Below are positions 34,539-43,678 of a stretch of DNA of 64,000 bases, one piece after another. Source of the DNA: Prevotella sp. UBA7764. GTDB taxonomy: Bacteria > Bacteroidota > Bacteroidia > Bacteroidales > Bacteroidaceae. Below the pieces are notes generated by a model. That model did not search any database. It had not been told where the DNA came from and saw nothing but the letters and a program-made list of their open reading frames with translations. How positions within the stretch are numbered: position 1 is the first letter of the stretch; every line of letters starts with the position of its first letter. The stretch covers positions 3,180-67,179 of the forward strand of contig DLDU01000007.1 of the NCBI GenBank assembly GCA_002481295.1, written 5' to 3'. A program made the position numbers and the translations under genes.

Positions 34539-35486
34539 ATGAAAAAAAACGCTTTCTCCATTCTTCTCGCTCTTTGCGTCTCCTCTTCGTGGGCACAGTC
34601 TGAAAGCGAGACCGCATATAATTTTCTGCGTCTGCCTGTCGGGGCTCACGCTGCAGCTATCGGAGGCGACAATGTGAGTTTGGTGGAAGACGACGAGAAT
34701 CTGGCGTTCAACAATCCTGCTCTGCTCTCTTCTTCCACACCGAAAACCATTGCACTCAACTATATGAGTTACATGCAAGGGGTCAAAGCCGCCAGTGCCG
34801 CGTTTAACTGGGCAAGCGGGGAAAGAGCTACGTGGGCCGTCGGTGCGCAATATCTCGACTATGGCAAGATGAAGCAAACCGATGAGAACAACATACAGAC
34901 CGGTGATTTCTCGGCACGCGACATAGCGGTGAACGGTACCCTGGCCTATATGCTGACCGACAAAATAGCCGGCGGTATCACTACAAGACTGATTACTTCC
35001 TATATCGGCGACTATAATTCCATCGGTTTCGGCGTGGACTTGGGACTGAACTACTACGACGATACCCATCAGTTGTCAGTGTCTCTTACTGCCAAAAATC
35101 TTGGCGGGCAACTCAAAGCCTACGACGAGAACTATGAGAAGATGCCTTTTGACCTGCAGGCGGGCGTCACCAAAGGACTCTCAAGCATCCCTCTCCGGCT
35201 CTCACTGACGCTGGTGGATCTCAATCATCCGCATTACAAATTCCTCAACCATGTCGTCGTTGGCGGCGACATTCTGCTTGGTGACAACCTTTGGCTCGGC
35301 ATGGGATATAACTTCCGGCGCGCTGATGAGATGAAGATCACCGACGGCGACAAAGACAGCAGCCATGGTGCAGGACTCTCGCTCGGCGGCGGTATCGACC
35401 TCAACAGACTGAAGATTGGAGTGAGCTATGGCAAATACCATGTCTCCAGTTCCAGTCTGATCTGCAGTGCAGCATTTTCACTGTAA
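34539..35486 (+). CDS. porQ: Type IX secretion system protein PorQ
   Basis: A 315-residue outer-membrane beta-barrel-like protein with a signal peptide ending at SSSWAQ. The N-terminal LRLPVGAHAAAIGGDNVSLVEDDENLAFNNPALLS is characteristic of PorQ, followed by repeated amphipathic strands and a final aromatic/leucine residue as in barrels (AAFSL). PorQ takes part in type IX secretion near the attachment complex. It is not in a por operon here; porE is 13 kb away. cmk follows after 71 bases. Confidence 0.88.
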   Translation: MKKNAFSILLALCVSSSWAQSESETAYNFLRLPVGAHAAAIGGDNVSLVEDDENLAFNNPALLSSSTPKTIALNYMSYMQGVKAASAAFNWASGERATWAVGAQYLDYGKMKQTDENNIQTGDFSARDIAVNGTLAYMLTDKIAGGITTRLITSYIGDYNSIGFGVDLGLNYYDDTHQLSVSLTAKNLGGQLKAYDENYEKMPFDLQAGVTKGLSSIPLRLSLTLVDLNHPHYKFLNHVVVGGDILLGDNLWLGMGYNFRRADEMKITDGDKDSSHGAGLSLGGGIDLNRLKIGVSYGKYHVSSSSLICSAAFSL

Positions 35487-35496
35487 TCGAGTTCCC

Positions 35497-35518
35497 CTAC
35501 ACCTTATTATATATATAG
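35497..35518. repeat. Third copy of the CTACACCTTATTATATATA element
   Basis: CTACACCTTATTATATATAT lies between porQ and cmk and matches the tandem pair at 10988-11029 over at least 19 bases. Confidence 0.8.
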
Positions 35519-35557
35519 CAAACTTTAAAACCGAACAACAGCTCAATCATTCATATC

Positions 35558-36250
35558 ATGAAAAAGATTACAATCGCAATAGACGGATTTTCCTCTTGCG
35601 GAAAAAGCACGATGGCCAAAGCATTGGCCAAGAAACTCAGTTATGTCTATATTGACACGGGTGCCATGTACCGTGCCGTCACACTCTTTGCCCTGCGCCA
35701 TCAGCTGTTCAACGTCGATGGCTCTGTGAAAGAAAAAGAGCTCAAAGCGCTGATGCCCGACATACATATTCGTTTCCAACTGGATCCGGCAACAGGTAAT
35801 CCCCGTACTATCTTGAACGACGAATGCGTGGAGAAAGAGATCAGAGGCATGGAAGTCAGCCAGCATGTAAGCCCCATCGCCGCCATTCCCTTCGTTCGTG
35901 AAGCACTGGTAGCACAGCAACAGACTATGGGCAAAGAGAAAGGCATCGTCATGGACGGCCGCGACATCGGTACGACAGTCTTTCCCGATGCCGAACTGAA
36001 GATCTTCGTGACCGCTTCAGCACAGGTTCGCGCGCAGCGCCGCTACGATGAGTTGAAAGCCAAAGGTATGCCCGCTGACTTTAACGACATCCTGAAAAAC
36101 GTGCAGGAAAGAGACTATATCGACACGCACCGCGAGGTTTCGCCACTGAAGAAAGCCGATGATGCCGTGGAACTGGACAACGGCAACATGACGATAGCAG
36201 AGCAGAATCAGTGGCTCTACGAACAATACCTCGCTCATTTACCAGCTTGA
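35558..36250 (+). CDS. cmk: Cytidylate kinase
   Basis: Phosphorylates CMP and dCMP. The 230-residue protein has P-loop GFSSCGKST (residues 10-18), [15 protein letters not shown], the family motif [17 protein letters not shown], and [19 protein letters not shown]. Length and motifs match bacterial Cmk, in contrast to the atypical paralogue at 11545-12201. Confidence 0.95.
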   Translation: MKKITIAIDGFSSCGKSTMAKALAKKLSYVYIDTGAMYRAVTLFALRHQLFNVDGSVKEKELKALMPDIHIRFQLDPATGNPRTILNDECVEKEIRGMEVSQHVSPIAAIPFVREALVAQQQTMGKEKGIVMDGRDIGTTVFPDAELKIFVTASAQVRAQRRYDELKAKGMPADFNDILKNVQERDYIDTHREVSPLKKADDAVELDNGNMTIAEQNQWLYEQYLAHLPA

Positions 36251-36398
36251 TACTGCGTCAACTCCATGTTTAGGTCTTAGCACTTCCCTGGACAACAAAA
36301 AAGGCACCGGTATAACATAAGGAAGAGACTGCAATGATACAAAGAAAGACTAATCGTAGCCTTTTTACTGAGGAAATATCACTTTTTACTGAAGTTTA
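36251..36398. other. Intergenic stretch after cmk
   Basis: About 150 bases before the small-RNA promoter. No open frame or clear hairpin seen; two TTTTTACTGA words lie near 36362 and 36382. Confidence 0.4.
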
Positions 36399-36429
36399 TT
36401 TGCAAAAACGAAACTTTTTCTTATCTTTG
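36399..36429 (+). promoter_or_regulatory. Consensus promoter of the candidate small RNA
   Basis: TTTG (36399-36402), 19-base spacer, TATCTTTG (36422-36429): an exact consensus match with no gene start for 395 bases. Confidence 0.78.
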
Positions 36430-36435
36430 CAACCG

Positions 36436-36596
36436 AAATCAGAAATAGCCGAACAGACACCTTAGTAAAAAGGTATAGTTCGTCCGTCTGATGAAAATAT
36501 AAAATTAGATTAAGGACAGAAGCAAGTCAATAGATTATAAATTTTGAGTTAATTACTGTTTTTTTAAGAACCCACCCGTGAGGGCAGGTTCTTTTT
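36436..36596 (+). ncRNA. Candidate independent small RNA, about 160 nt
   Basis: The stretch begins about 7 bases after a consensus promoter and ends in an intrinsic terminator. No frame longer than a few dozen codons lies inside. Near the 5' end, CAGAC (36455 region) pairs with GTCTG, enclosing an ACCTT/AAGGT hairpin; the 3' part is AT-rich. Size and isolation resemble abundant house RNAs such as 6S, or the Rfam Bacteroidales RNA families, but I cannot assign one by eye. The 5' end is inferred from the promoter. Confidence 0.6.
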
Positions 36597-36598
36597 TG
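36566..36598 (+). terminator. Rho-independent terminator of the small RNA
   Basis: AAGAACC (36566-36572) pairs with GGTTCTT (36587-36593), and inside CCC pairs with GGG around a GTGA loop; followed by a run of T. Confidence 0.85.
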
Positions 36599-36788
36599 TT
36601 TCTATACTCTATCCCTTCTTGTTGCATTGGAAAAAATAGTCTTCAAAAAGGCAATCCACACAGTTATTTGGTCCTTTTACTGTTTTGTCTACATGGGCAA
36701 TTACTCATTAGCCCCCCTTCCCACTATACTCTATTGTAAAAGCTACTAATTAAAGTTAGCAGATGAGGGCTAATCCAAAAAATATATC

Positions 36789-36796
36789 TATCTTTG
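36789..36796 (+). promoter_or_regulatory. Candidate -7 box for the alpha-2-macroglobulin gene
   Basis: TATCTTTG, 28 bases before the start codon. No -33 TTTG at the right spacing. Confidence 0.45.
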
Positions 36797-36824
36797 CATT
36801 TATATCAAGCGTAAATTCTTCAAT

Positions 36825-39800
36825 ATGAAAAAGATAGTATGTGTTTTAGCCGCCTTGGCTTTGTCGGCGAGCATGTATGCCGACAGTTTCACAAGTCTGT
36901 GGAAGCAGGTCACCACTGCCCGGCAGAAGGACTTGCCAAAGACTGAACTGCAATGGTTGGATCAGATTGTCAAGAAAGCCCGACAAGAGAAAGCTTACGG
37001 ACAACTACTGAAAGCCAAATGGATGGAAGTGGAAACACAAAGCCGTGTCGCACCCGATTCACTCGACGTGATGCGGCAACGGTTGGAGACGGACTACACC
37101 CGTCTGACCGACCCAACGCTCCGCGCTGTCTACGCCGCCGCACTCGGCAAAGCTTATCAGGACAGTTACGACAAGGACAACCAGGCTAAGGAAAAGTTGT
37201 GGTTTGGCCGCGCTATGGCCAATCCCGACCTGTTGGCTAAACACAAATGCGAGGATTATGAACCCGCCATCGTGGAAGGTATCGACAGCAAGATTTTTTA
37301 CGGCGACCTGCTCCACGTCATCGGACTTGAGGCAAAAGACTATAAAACGCTCCATGACTACTATGCCAAGCAGGGCAACCGACCGGCTGCATGTCTGACA
37401 GCACTGTGGATGCAGCAGGCAAAAGGCCAGCAAACCGACTGTGCCCTACGCAAGTCGAAGTGTGTACAATGCCTTGACTCGCTGATGAACGCCTATCAGG
37501 ACCTGCGCGAATGCGGTGAGATCGCCATCGCCCGATACAATGCGATGAGCCAGACCAGCGACGTCACTGCCGAGCATCGCGTCAACTTCATCAACTACGC
37601 CCTTAGCCGCTGGGGCGACTGGCAGCGCATGAACGTTTTGCGCAACGCCCTCGAAGAGTTACAGGCTCCCTCGTTCAGCATCAACGCCGGCGACGGCGTG
37701 CTGCTCCCCAACCAGGAGCGGCTCGTACGCATCAACTCTATCAGAAACATCAATACGCTCACGCTGAAGGTCTACCGCCTGAATCTCAACGGTGACACCA
37801 GGCTGAACCCTAACAGCAAACGCGATTATGAGCGCATTGCCAAACTGATCTTCCCCGGTGAGATCCAGTCCGTCACGCGCCAATATTACGGCCAGCCAGC
37901 CTGGAAAGAGAGCACCGACTCCATTCGTCTCAAGGCCCTGCCCGTGGGTGTATACCTGATTGAGACCACCACCAGCAACACCGGCATTGAACCTCAGCGC
38001 ACCCTGCTGCGCGTAAGCGACCTGAGCGTGCTCCATCAGCCTCAGCCCGGCAAGGCCATCCGTTTTGTCACTGTCAACGCCACCACCGGCAAACCTATAG
38101 CCGGAGCGCACCTGCGCTTCTTCACATACAACGGTAACACACAGAAGACGCTGCAAACGCTGACCACAGGCCGCAACGGTGAGGCCGTCCTGCGCTACGG
38201 CGACGAGCGTCCCAACTACTATGTTGCTTACACTGACGACGACAAGGCACTGCCCATCCAAAACGTTTACGACAACTTCTACTACTGGAACAACAAGCGT
38301 GAGCATCACAACATCAGCCTCTTCACCGACCGCTCGCTCTATCGTCCCGGCCAGACGCTGCACGCCACAGCTATTGCCTACAATGTCAACGACAGTACGA
38401 TGCAATCTGCTGTTGCCGGTAGCAAGACCATCACGCTGACGCTGCGCGATGCCAACGGCAAGGAGGTGAGCCGACAAACCGTCACTACCGACGACTTCGG
38501 TACGGCATCGGCTGACTTCACCCTGCCGCAGCATGGCCTCACCGGCACGTTCTCCTTAATGGCCAGCAGCGACAACTCGTCGACGGGCTACGCTTCCGTA
38601 CATGTAGAACAGTACAAGCGACCTACCTTCCAAATCGACTTCGACAAATACACTCAGACCTACCAAGCCGGTGACACACTCCGCGTGCGTGGTGTGGCGA
38701 AGACCTATTCCGGCGTACCCGTACAGGGTGGCAAGGTGATCTACACGGTTCGTCGCAGTCCCATGCTGTGGTGGTATCGCACCGTAGGCGGTGAGACGGC
38801 ACTGCTGACCGACTCCACCGTTACTGCCGACGACGGTTCCTTTACCGTCAAACTGCCAATGACCTACCCCGACAACATCGACCTCAACCAGCGATTCGGC
38901 TATCGCATCACTGCCGTAGCGAAAGTCACCAGCCTCTCCGGCGAGACGCAGGAGGCCACGACGATGATGCCGCTGACCAACCGTTCCGCCGTTCTTTCCA
39001 GCACATTGCCCAACCAGTGTCTGCGCGACAGCCTGAAGACGTTCCTCTTCTCTTGCAAGAATATGAATGGCGAGAGCATCAAGGCCAATGTCAGCTACCG
39101 ATTCAACGACAGAGCCTGGGCAACCGTACAGACGGACACACCTATTAATATATATAGGAAACTCGCTTCGGGTGAACACCATCTTGAGGCGATCTGCCAA
39201 GGCGACACGCTGCGGAGCGACATCGTAGTGTTTACCTATTCCGACCGTCATCCGGGCACAACCACACACGACTGGTACTATCTCTCCTCCCACCAATTCA
39301 CCGAAGGCAGTCCCATCTACCTTCAGGTAGGTAGTTCCGACAAAGACGTCCACGTCTTCTACACTGTCTTTGCCTCCGACAAGATCATCAAGCAGGGACA
39401 AGGCACACTCAGCAATGAGGTGAGAACTGAAAAGATTCAATATAAGTCCGAATACGGCGACGCCCTCACGCTGGCACTTGCATGGGTCAAGAACGGAAAG
39501 TGCTACACCCACTACGATGTCCTCACCCGCCCCCAACCCGACAAGCAGCTCCATCTGACGTGGAAAACGTTCCGTGACAAGCTCATACCCGGACAGAAAG
39601 AAACGTGGACGCTGCAGGTGACCAACGCCAAGGCTAAGCCCGCAAAGGCGCAACTGCTGGCCACCATGTACGACAAGAGCCTCGATGCCATCTATCCCCA
39701 CAACTGGAACTTCTCCCTCGACTTTGCATCCAGTATATTGTCGGCAAGGTGGAACACCAGCCGTTGGTCGGCCATCGGACTCTATGGCTATCAGAACTAT

Positions 39801-42338
39801 CGTGCCTATAATGTGCGCGACCTCAGCTTCAGTCACTTCGATCCCGCTATGGAAGGCGTCCTCAATCCCTTCATTGCTGTGAGTGAAGTGCTGATGGCCT
39901 CCGGTCCAGTCCGTGTTCGCGGAACCAAGATGATGACGATGCAACAGTCCCGTGCCGCCAACTTTGCAGGCAGTGACATCGCATATAAGGATGCGGCAGG
40001 CCATGATGTTGTCGTTGGCTACGCACCAAAAGCTGCAAACGTAGAGAATGCCGAGACTTCAAAAGTCGGCACGCCTGCCACGCTGCGCGACAACCTCAAC
40101 GAGACCGCCTTCTTCTTCCCCAACCTCATGACCGATGCCAATGGCAACGTGAGTTTGACGTTCACCCTGCCTGAAAGCGTCACCACCTGGCACTTCCTGG
40201 CTTTGGCACACGACAAGGAGATGAACTATGGCCTGCGCAACGACGATGTTGTAGCCCAGAAGACAGTGATGGTACAGCCCAACCTGCCGCGTTTCATCCG
40301 CACCGATGACAAGGCGCAAGCCACAGCACTCATCGTCAACACCAGCAACCGCAATGTCAGTGGACGTGCCCATCTGCAACTGCTCGACGCTGAAACCGAG
40401 CGTGTGCTCGCCGAGTGGGAGAAGCCGTTTACGGTAGAAGCCGGAAAGACGGTACCCGTAACCTTTGACATTGCCGGCAACCAACTGCCCGCCGATGCCC
40501 GCCACGAAGGTCTGGTCATCGCCCGCATCTTGGCAGACGGCAAGGGCTTCAGCGACGGAGAACAGCACTACATGGCCGTCATGCCAAGCCAGGAATACGT
40601 CAGCAACACCCGCCCATTCACACTCAGCGGATCCGGCAACACAATCTTCGACCTCAGCCAGCTCTTCCCCAAGAAGGCCAAAGACAGCAAGCTGACGATC
40701 GAATACACCAATAATCCCGCCTGGCTGATGGTTCAGACACTGCCCACCGTAGCTAATCCCAACAGCCGCGACGCACTCTCTCTGGCCGCTGCCCTCTACG
40801 CCAACACCATCGCACGCAGCATTGTCAACGCCGATCCAGCCATCGGCAAGACACTGAAGCTCTGGCAACAGGAAGCCGGCAAGGAGACTTCGCTCACCAG
40901 CAGCCTGCAAACCAACGAGGAGCTCAAGAGTCTTGCACTCTCCGAGACGCCTTGGGTCGCTGACGCTGAAAGCGAGACCGCACAGAAGCTACAGCTCGTC
41001 AACTATCTCGACAGCACGCAGATTGATTACCGTCTCAGCAACTTCACCGACCAGCTCCGCAAGCTGCAGCTCTCCGACGGCTCGTTTGCCTGGTGGCCGG
41101 GCATGCCGGGCAGCGCTTACATGACCATGAGCATTGCCGAAACGCTTACCCGTCTCAACACCATGACCGGTGCCTCAAAGGAGGTGAACGACATGGTCAA
41201 GCGATCCTTCCCCTTCCTCGACAAGTACATCGCCGAAGAAGTTGCCGAACTGAAAAAAGCCGAGAAGAAAGGAGCAAAGCATCTTGCTCCGAGCGAGACG
41301 GCTTGTCACTATCTCTATACCTGTGCCCTGGCCAACCGTCCCCGCACAGCCGACATGAGCTATCTCGTAGGTCTGTTGCAGAAAATGCCGACAGCACTGA
41401 CCATCTACGGTAAGGCCGGTGCAGCAGTCATCCTCAGTCAGTATGGTCAGAGCCAGCGGGCTAAGGACTATCTCCAAAGTCTGAAGGAATACACTGTCTA
41501 TAAAGAGGAGATGGGGCGCTACTTCGACACGCCGCAGGCTCTCTACAGTTGGTGCGACTACCGCATCCCCACACAGGTAGCAGCCATCGAAGCCCTGAAA
41601 CGCCTGCAGCCCTCTGATACCAAGACCATAGAAGAGATGCAACGCTGGCTCTTGCAGGAGAAACGCACCACGGGTTGGTCGACACCTCTCAACACCGTCG
41701 ATGCCGTCTATGCCTTCCTTACCAACGACAAGGGCAAAGCACAATTGTCGCTCCTTGCTCCGCAGACGCAAAAAACAACTTTCTCTGTCGACGGTCAGGC
41801 GATGACGATGCCAAAGGCTACGGCCGGACTCGGATATGTCAAGACCACCATTGACCAAGCTGCCAACAGCAAGACGCTGACCATCGACAAGCCAGTCGCC
41901 GGCACTTCCTGGGGTGCGCTCTATGCCCAATACTGGCAGACTGCCACTGAGACGGAAGCCTCGGGCAGCGGCATGACCGTCAGACGCGAGATCCTCCACG
42001 ACGGCAAGACGCTGAAGGTAGGCGACAAGGTGCGCGTGCGCATCACGATTGTTGCTGACCGTGACTACGACTTCGTGGCTGTCCAGGACAAGCGTGCGGC
42101 CTGCCTGCAGCCGGTGCGTCAGTTCAGCGGTTACTATGGTGGCTACTATCTGGCCCCGCAGGACAACGTGACAAACTATTATTTCAACATGCTCTCCAAG
42201 GGCAAGCACGTCGTCGAAACCGAGTACTTTGTCGACCGGGCCGGCACTTACACGACAGGCACCTGCACCGTGCAGTGCGCTTACAGTCCGGCCTTCAGCG
42301 CCCGTGACAAAGCCCTAAAGATCGTCTGCGAGCAATAG
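36825..42338 (+). CDS. Giant alpha-2-macroglobulin-family protein
   Basis: An 1837-residue exported protein. Signal peptide MKKIVCVLAALALSASMYA. MG-type beta domains occupy roughly residues 330-700; the MG2-like segment includes HHNISLFTDRSLYRPGQTLHA (about 493-513). The A2M core follows near residue 1100 (NETAFFFPNLMTDANGNVSLTF, LPESVTTWHFLALAHDKEM), then an alpha/alpha-toroid region (LSDGSFAWWPGMPGSAYMT). The thioester motif CxEQ is not present. Such proteins sit in the periplasm or outer membrane and are thought to trap proteases; without the thioester covalent trapping is unlikely. It is followed by an array of CTATAG words and the DUF1573 gene. Confidence 0.9.
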   Translation: MKKIVCVLAALALSASMYADSFTSLWKQVTTARQKDLPKTELQWLDQIVKKARQEKAYGQLLKAKWMEVETQSRVAPDSLDVMRQRLETDYTRLTDPTLRAVYAAALGKAYQDSYDKDNQAKEKLWFGRAMANPDLLAKHKCEDYEPAIVEGIDSKIFYGDLLHVIGLEAKDYKTLHDYYAKQGNRPAACLTALWMQQAKGQQTDCALRKSKCVQCLDSLMNAYQDLRECGEIAIARYNAMSQTSDVTAEHRVNFINYALSRWGDWQRMNVLRNALEELQAPSFSINAGDGVLLPNQERLVRINSIRNINTLTLKVYRLNLNGDTRLNPNSKRDYERIAKLIFPGEIQSVTRQYYGQPAWKESTDSIRLKALPVGVYLIETTTSNTGIEPQRTLLRVSDLSVLHQPQPGKAIRFVTVNATTGKPIAGAHLRFFTYNGNTQKTLQTLTTGRNGEAVLRYGDERPNYYVAYTDDDKALPIQNVYDNFYYWNNKREHHNISLFTDRSLYRPGQTLHATAIAYNVNDSTMQSAVAGSKTITLTLRDANGKEVSRQTVTTDDFGTASADFTLPQHGLTGTFSLMASSDNSSTGYASVHVEQYKRPTFQIDFDKYTQTYQAGDTLRVRGVAKTYSGVPVQGGKVIYTVRRSPMLWWYRTVGGETALLTDSTVTADDGSFTVKLPMTYPDNIDLNQRFGYRITAVAKVTSLSGETQEATTMMPLTNRSAVLSSTLPNQCLRDSLKTFLFSCKNMNGESIKANVSYRFNDRAWATVQTDTPINIYRKLASGEHHLEAICQGDTLRSDIVVFTYSDRHPGTTTHDWYYLSSHQFTEGSPIYLQVGSSDKDVHVFYTVFASDKIIKQGQGTLSNEVRTEKIQYKSEYGDALTLALAWVKNGKCYTHYDVLTRPQPDKQLHLTWKTFRDKLIPGQKETWTLQVTNAKAKPAKAQLLATMYDKSLDAIYPHNWNFSLDFASSILSARWNTSRWSAIGLYGYQNYRAYNVRDLSFSHFDPAMEGVLNPFIAVSEVLMASGPVRVRGTKMMTMQQSRAANFAGSDIAYKDAAGHDVVVGYAPKAANVENAETSKVGTPATLRDNLNETAFFFPNLMTDANGNVSLTFTLPESVTTWHFLALAHDKEMNYGLRNDDVVAQKTVMVQPNLPRFIRTDDKAQATALIVNTSNRNVSGRAHLQLLDAETERVLAEWEKPFTVEAGKTVPVTFDIAGNQLPADARHEGLVIARILADGKGFSDGEQHYMAVMPSQEYVSNTRPFTLSGSGNTIFDLSQLFPKKAKDSKLTIEYTNNPAWLMVQTLPTVANPNSRDALSLAAALYANTIARSIVNADPAIGKTLKLWQQEAGKETSLTSSLQTNEELKSLALSETPWVADAESETAQKLQLVNYLDSTQIDYRLSNFTDQLRKLQLSDGSFAWWPGMPGSAYMTMSIAETLTRLNTMTGASKEVNDMVKRSFPFLDKYIAEEVAELKKAEKKGAKHLAPSETACHYLYTCALANRPRTADMSYLVGLLQKMPTALTIYGKAGAAVILSQYGQSQRAKDYLQSLKEYTVYKEEMGRYFDTPQALYSWCDYRIPTQVAAIEALKRLQPSDTKTIEEMQRWLLQEKRTTGWSTPLNTVDAVYAFLTNDKGKAQLSLLAPQTQKTTFSVDGQAMTMPKATAGLGYVKTTIDQAANSKTLTIDKPVAGTSWGALYAQYWQTATETEASGSGMTVRREILHDGKTLKVGDKVRVRITIVADRDYDFVAVQDKRAACLQPVRQFSGYYGGYYLAPQDNVTNYYFNMLSKGKHVVETEYFVDRAGTYTTGTCTVQCAYSPAFSARDKALKIVCEQ

Positions 42339-42362
42339 ACAAAAAAGATAGAGGCCTTAGAT

Positions 42363-42465
42363 GCTATAGAGACCATAGAAGCTATAGACTCAATAGTCTC
42401 TATAGAAAGCTATAGACTCTATAGAATCTATAGAGCTATATAGAAGCTATAGCCTCTATAAAAAC
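42363..42465. repeat. Array of CTATAG-type palindromic words
   Basis: In about 100 bases, CTATAGA or close variants (GCTATAGACT, TCTATAGAA, GCTATAGCC) occur around ten times, in both orientations since the word is nearly palindromic. It fills the gap between the macroglobulin and DUF1573 genes. Confidence 0.7.
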
Positions 42466-42486
42466 CATATAAAGAAGAAACCAAGC

Positions 42487-43653
42487 ATGAACGCTAAGAA
42501 ATTGTTTATCAAGCATATCACTCCCCTCTCCTTTGGAGAGGGGTTGGGGGTGAGGCTCTCTCCCTCCTATAGAGAGGGGCTGGGGGTGAGGCTCTTGGGT
42601 AAAGCTCTCCTCCTCCCCACCCTTTTCCTCCCTCTTTCTCTCTCTGCCCAACGCCTTTCCACAGAGAGCGCCGCCATCGACTGTGGTCAGGTGCTCTTCG
42701 GCCATCCTGTGACCGCCGTCTACGAGATGCGCAACAGCGGCAACCAGCCGCTGACCATCAAAGACGTGCGCACCAGTTGCGGCTGCACGACCGTCGACTG
42801 GCCGTCGACAGCCATCGCCACAGGCAAGAACTTCCAGATCACCGTACGCTACGACGCCCAAACGATGGGCCACTTCAACAAGCAGATAGGCATAGAGAGC
42901 AATGCCGCCGACACGATGATGGTGCTCTCATTGCACGGCGTTGTCGTTCCCTCGTTGGCTACCTTTGTGGGAAAATACGATTACAAGATCGGTGACCTGC
43001 GCCTCGACCACAACGACGTAGAGTTCGACGACGTGAACCGTGGGGACAAGCCTGTACAGCAGATACACATTATTAATAAAGGAGAACAGACGCTGCAGCC
43101 AGTGGTCATGCACCTGCCCAGCTACCTCAAAGCCTCCGTCTCACCGACACAACTGGCACCCGGACACAGCGGTGTGGTGACGCTGATGCTCGACTCACGG
43201 GCCATCCGCGACTTTGGCCTCACCCAGTCGTCCATCTATCTCGGCATGTTCCCCGGTGACAAGGTGGCGCCGGAGAAAGAGATCTCTGTCTCGGCCGTCA
43301 TCCTTCCCGACTTCGATCACCTCACCGATGCCCAGCGCGCCAATGCGCCAAAGATGATTCTCAGTGCTGAGAAGATCGATCTTGGACACTTTGACGGCAA
43401 GGACAAGAAGAAAGGGGTACTTGAAATCACCAACGCAGGCAAGCGTACGCTGAAGGTGCGCTCACTGCAGATGTTCACCACTGGCTTGGAAGTATCGCTC
43501 AACAAAACTCAGATTGAGCCTGGCAAGACAGCTAAACTCAAGGTCACGGCCTATGCCAAGCAGTTACGCAAAGCCCGTTCTAAGCCCCGTATTCTGATGA
43601 TCACCAACGATCCCAATCAGACCAAAGTCATTCTCAACGTCAACGTAGAATAA
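42487..43653 (+). CDS. DUF1573-family exported protein, with REP repeat in its N-terminus
   Basis: A 388-residue protein from the ATG at 42487. The mature part has Ig-like DUF1573 domains: DCGQVLFGHPVTAVYEMRNSG, VRTSCGCTTVDWP with the typical cysteine pair, and a second near the C-terminus (IDLGHFDGKDKKKGVLEITNAGKRTLKV). Residues about 11-36 are coded by two copies of a palindromic intergenic repeat (PLSFGEGLGVRL and REGLGVRL). A real signal-peptide core, ALLLPTLFLPLSLSAQ, follows. A GTG at 42586 in the second repeat would give a clean 355-residue precursor, so the start is uncertain. Confidence 0.82.
   Translation: MNAKKLFIKHITPLSFGEGLGVRLSPSYREGLGVRLLGKALLLPTLFLPLSLSAQRLSTESAAIDCGQVLFGHPVTAVYEMRNSGNQPLTIKDVRTSCGCTTVDWPSTAIATGKNFQITVRYDAQTMGHFNKQIGIESNAADTMMVLSLHGVVVPSLATFVGKYDYKIGDLRLDHNDVEFDDVNRGDKPVQQIHIINKGEQTLQPVVMHLPSYLKASVSPTQLAPGHSGVVTLMLDSRAIRDFGLTQSSIYLGMFPGDKVAPEKEISVSAVILPDFDHLTDAQRANAPKMILSAEKIDLGHFDGKDKKKGVLEITNAGKRTLKVRSLQMFTTGLEVSLNKTQIEPGKTAKLKVTAYAKQLRKARSKPRILMITNDPNQTKVILNVNVE
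42519..42594. repeat. Two tandem REP-like repeats inside the DUF1573 coding start
   Basis: Copy one (about 42519-42558) has a perfect CCCCTCTCC-TTT-GGAGAGGGG hairpin (42523-42543) followed by TTGGGGGTGAGGCTC. Copy two (about 42557-42594) has a degenerate hairpin and CTGGGGGTGAGGCTC. A related copy is at 59829-59906. Confidence 0.85.
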
Positions 43654-43678
43654 TCAAAACAGCAAACAAGCAACTCTT

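Noticed and set aside
36436..36596. Naming the small RNA as 6S or SRP RNA
   Set aside because: I could not confirm the long rod with central bulge of 6S or the SRP apical loop by eye; a covariance search is needed.
38556..40004. 482-codon frame antisense to the macroglobulin
   Set aside because: Lies wholly inside a continuous 1837-codon gene with recognisable domains; shadow frame.
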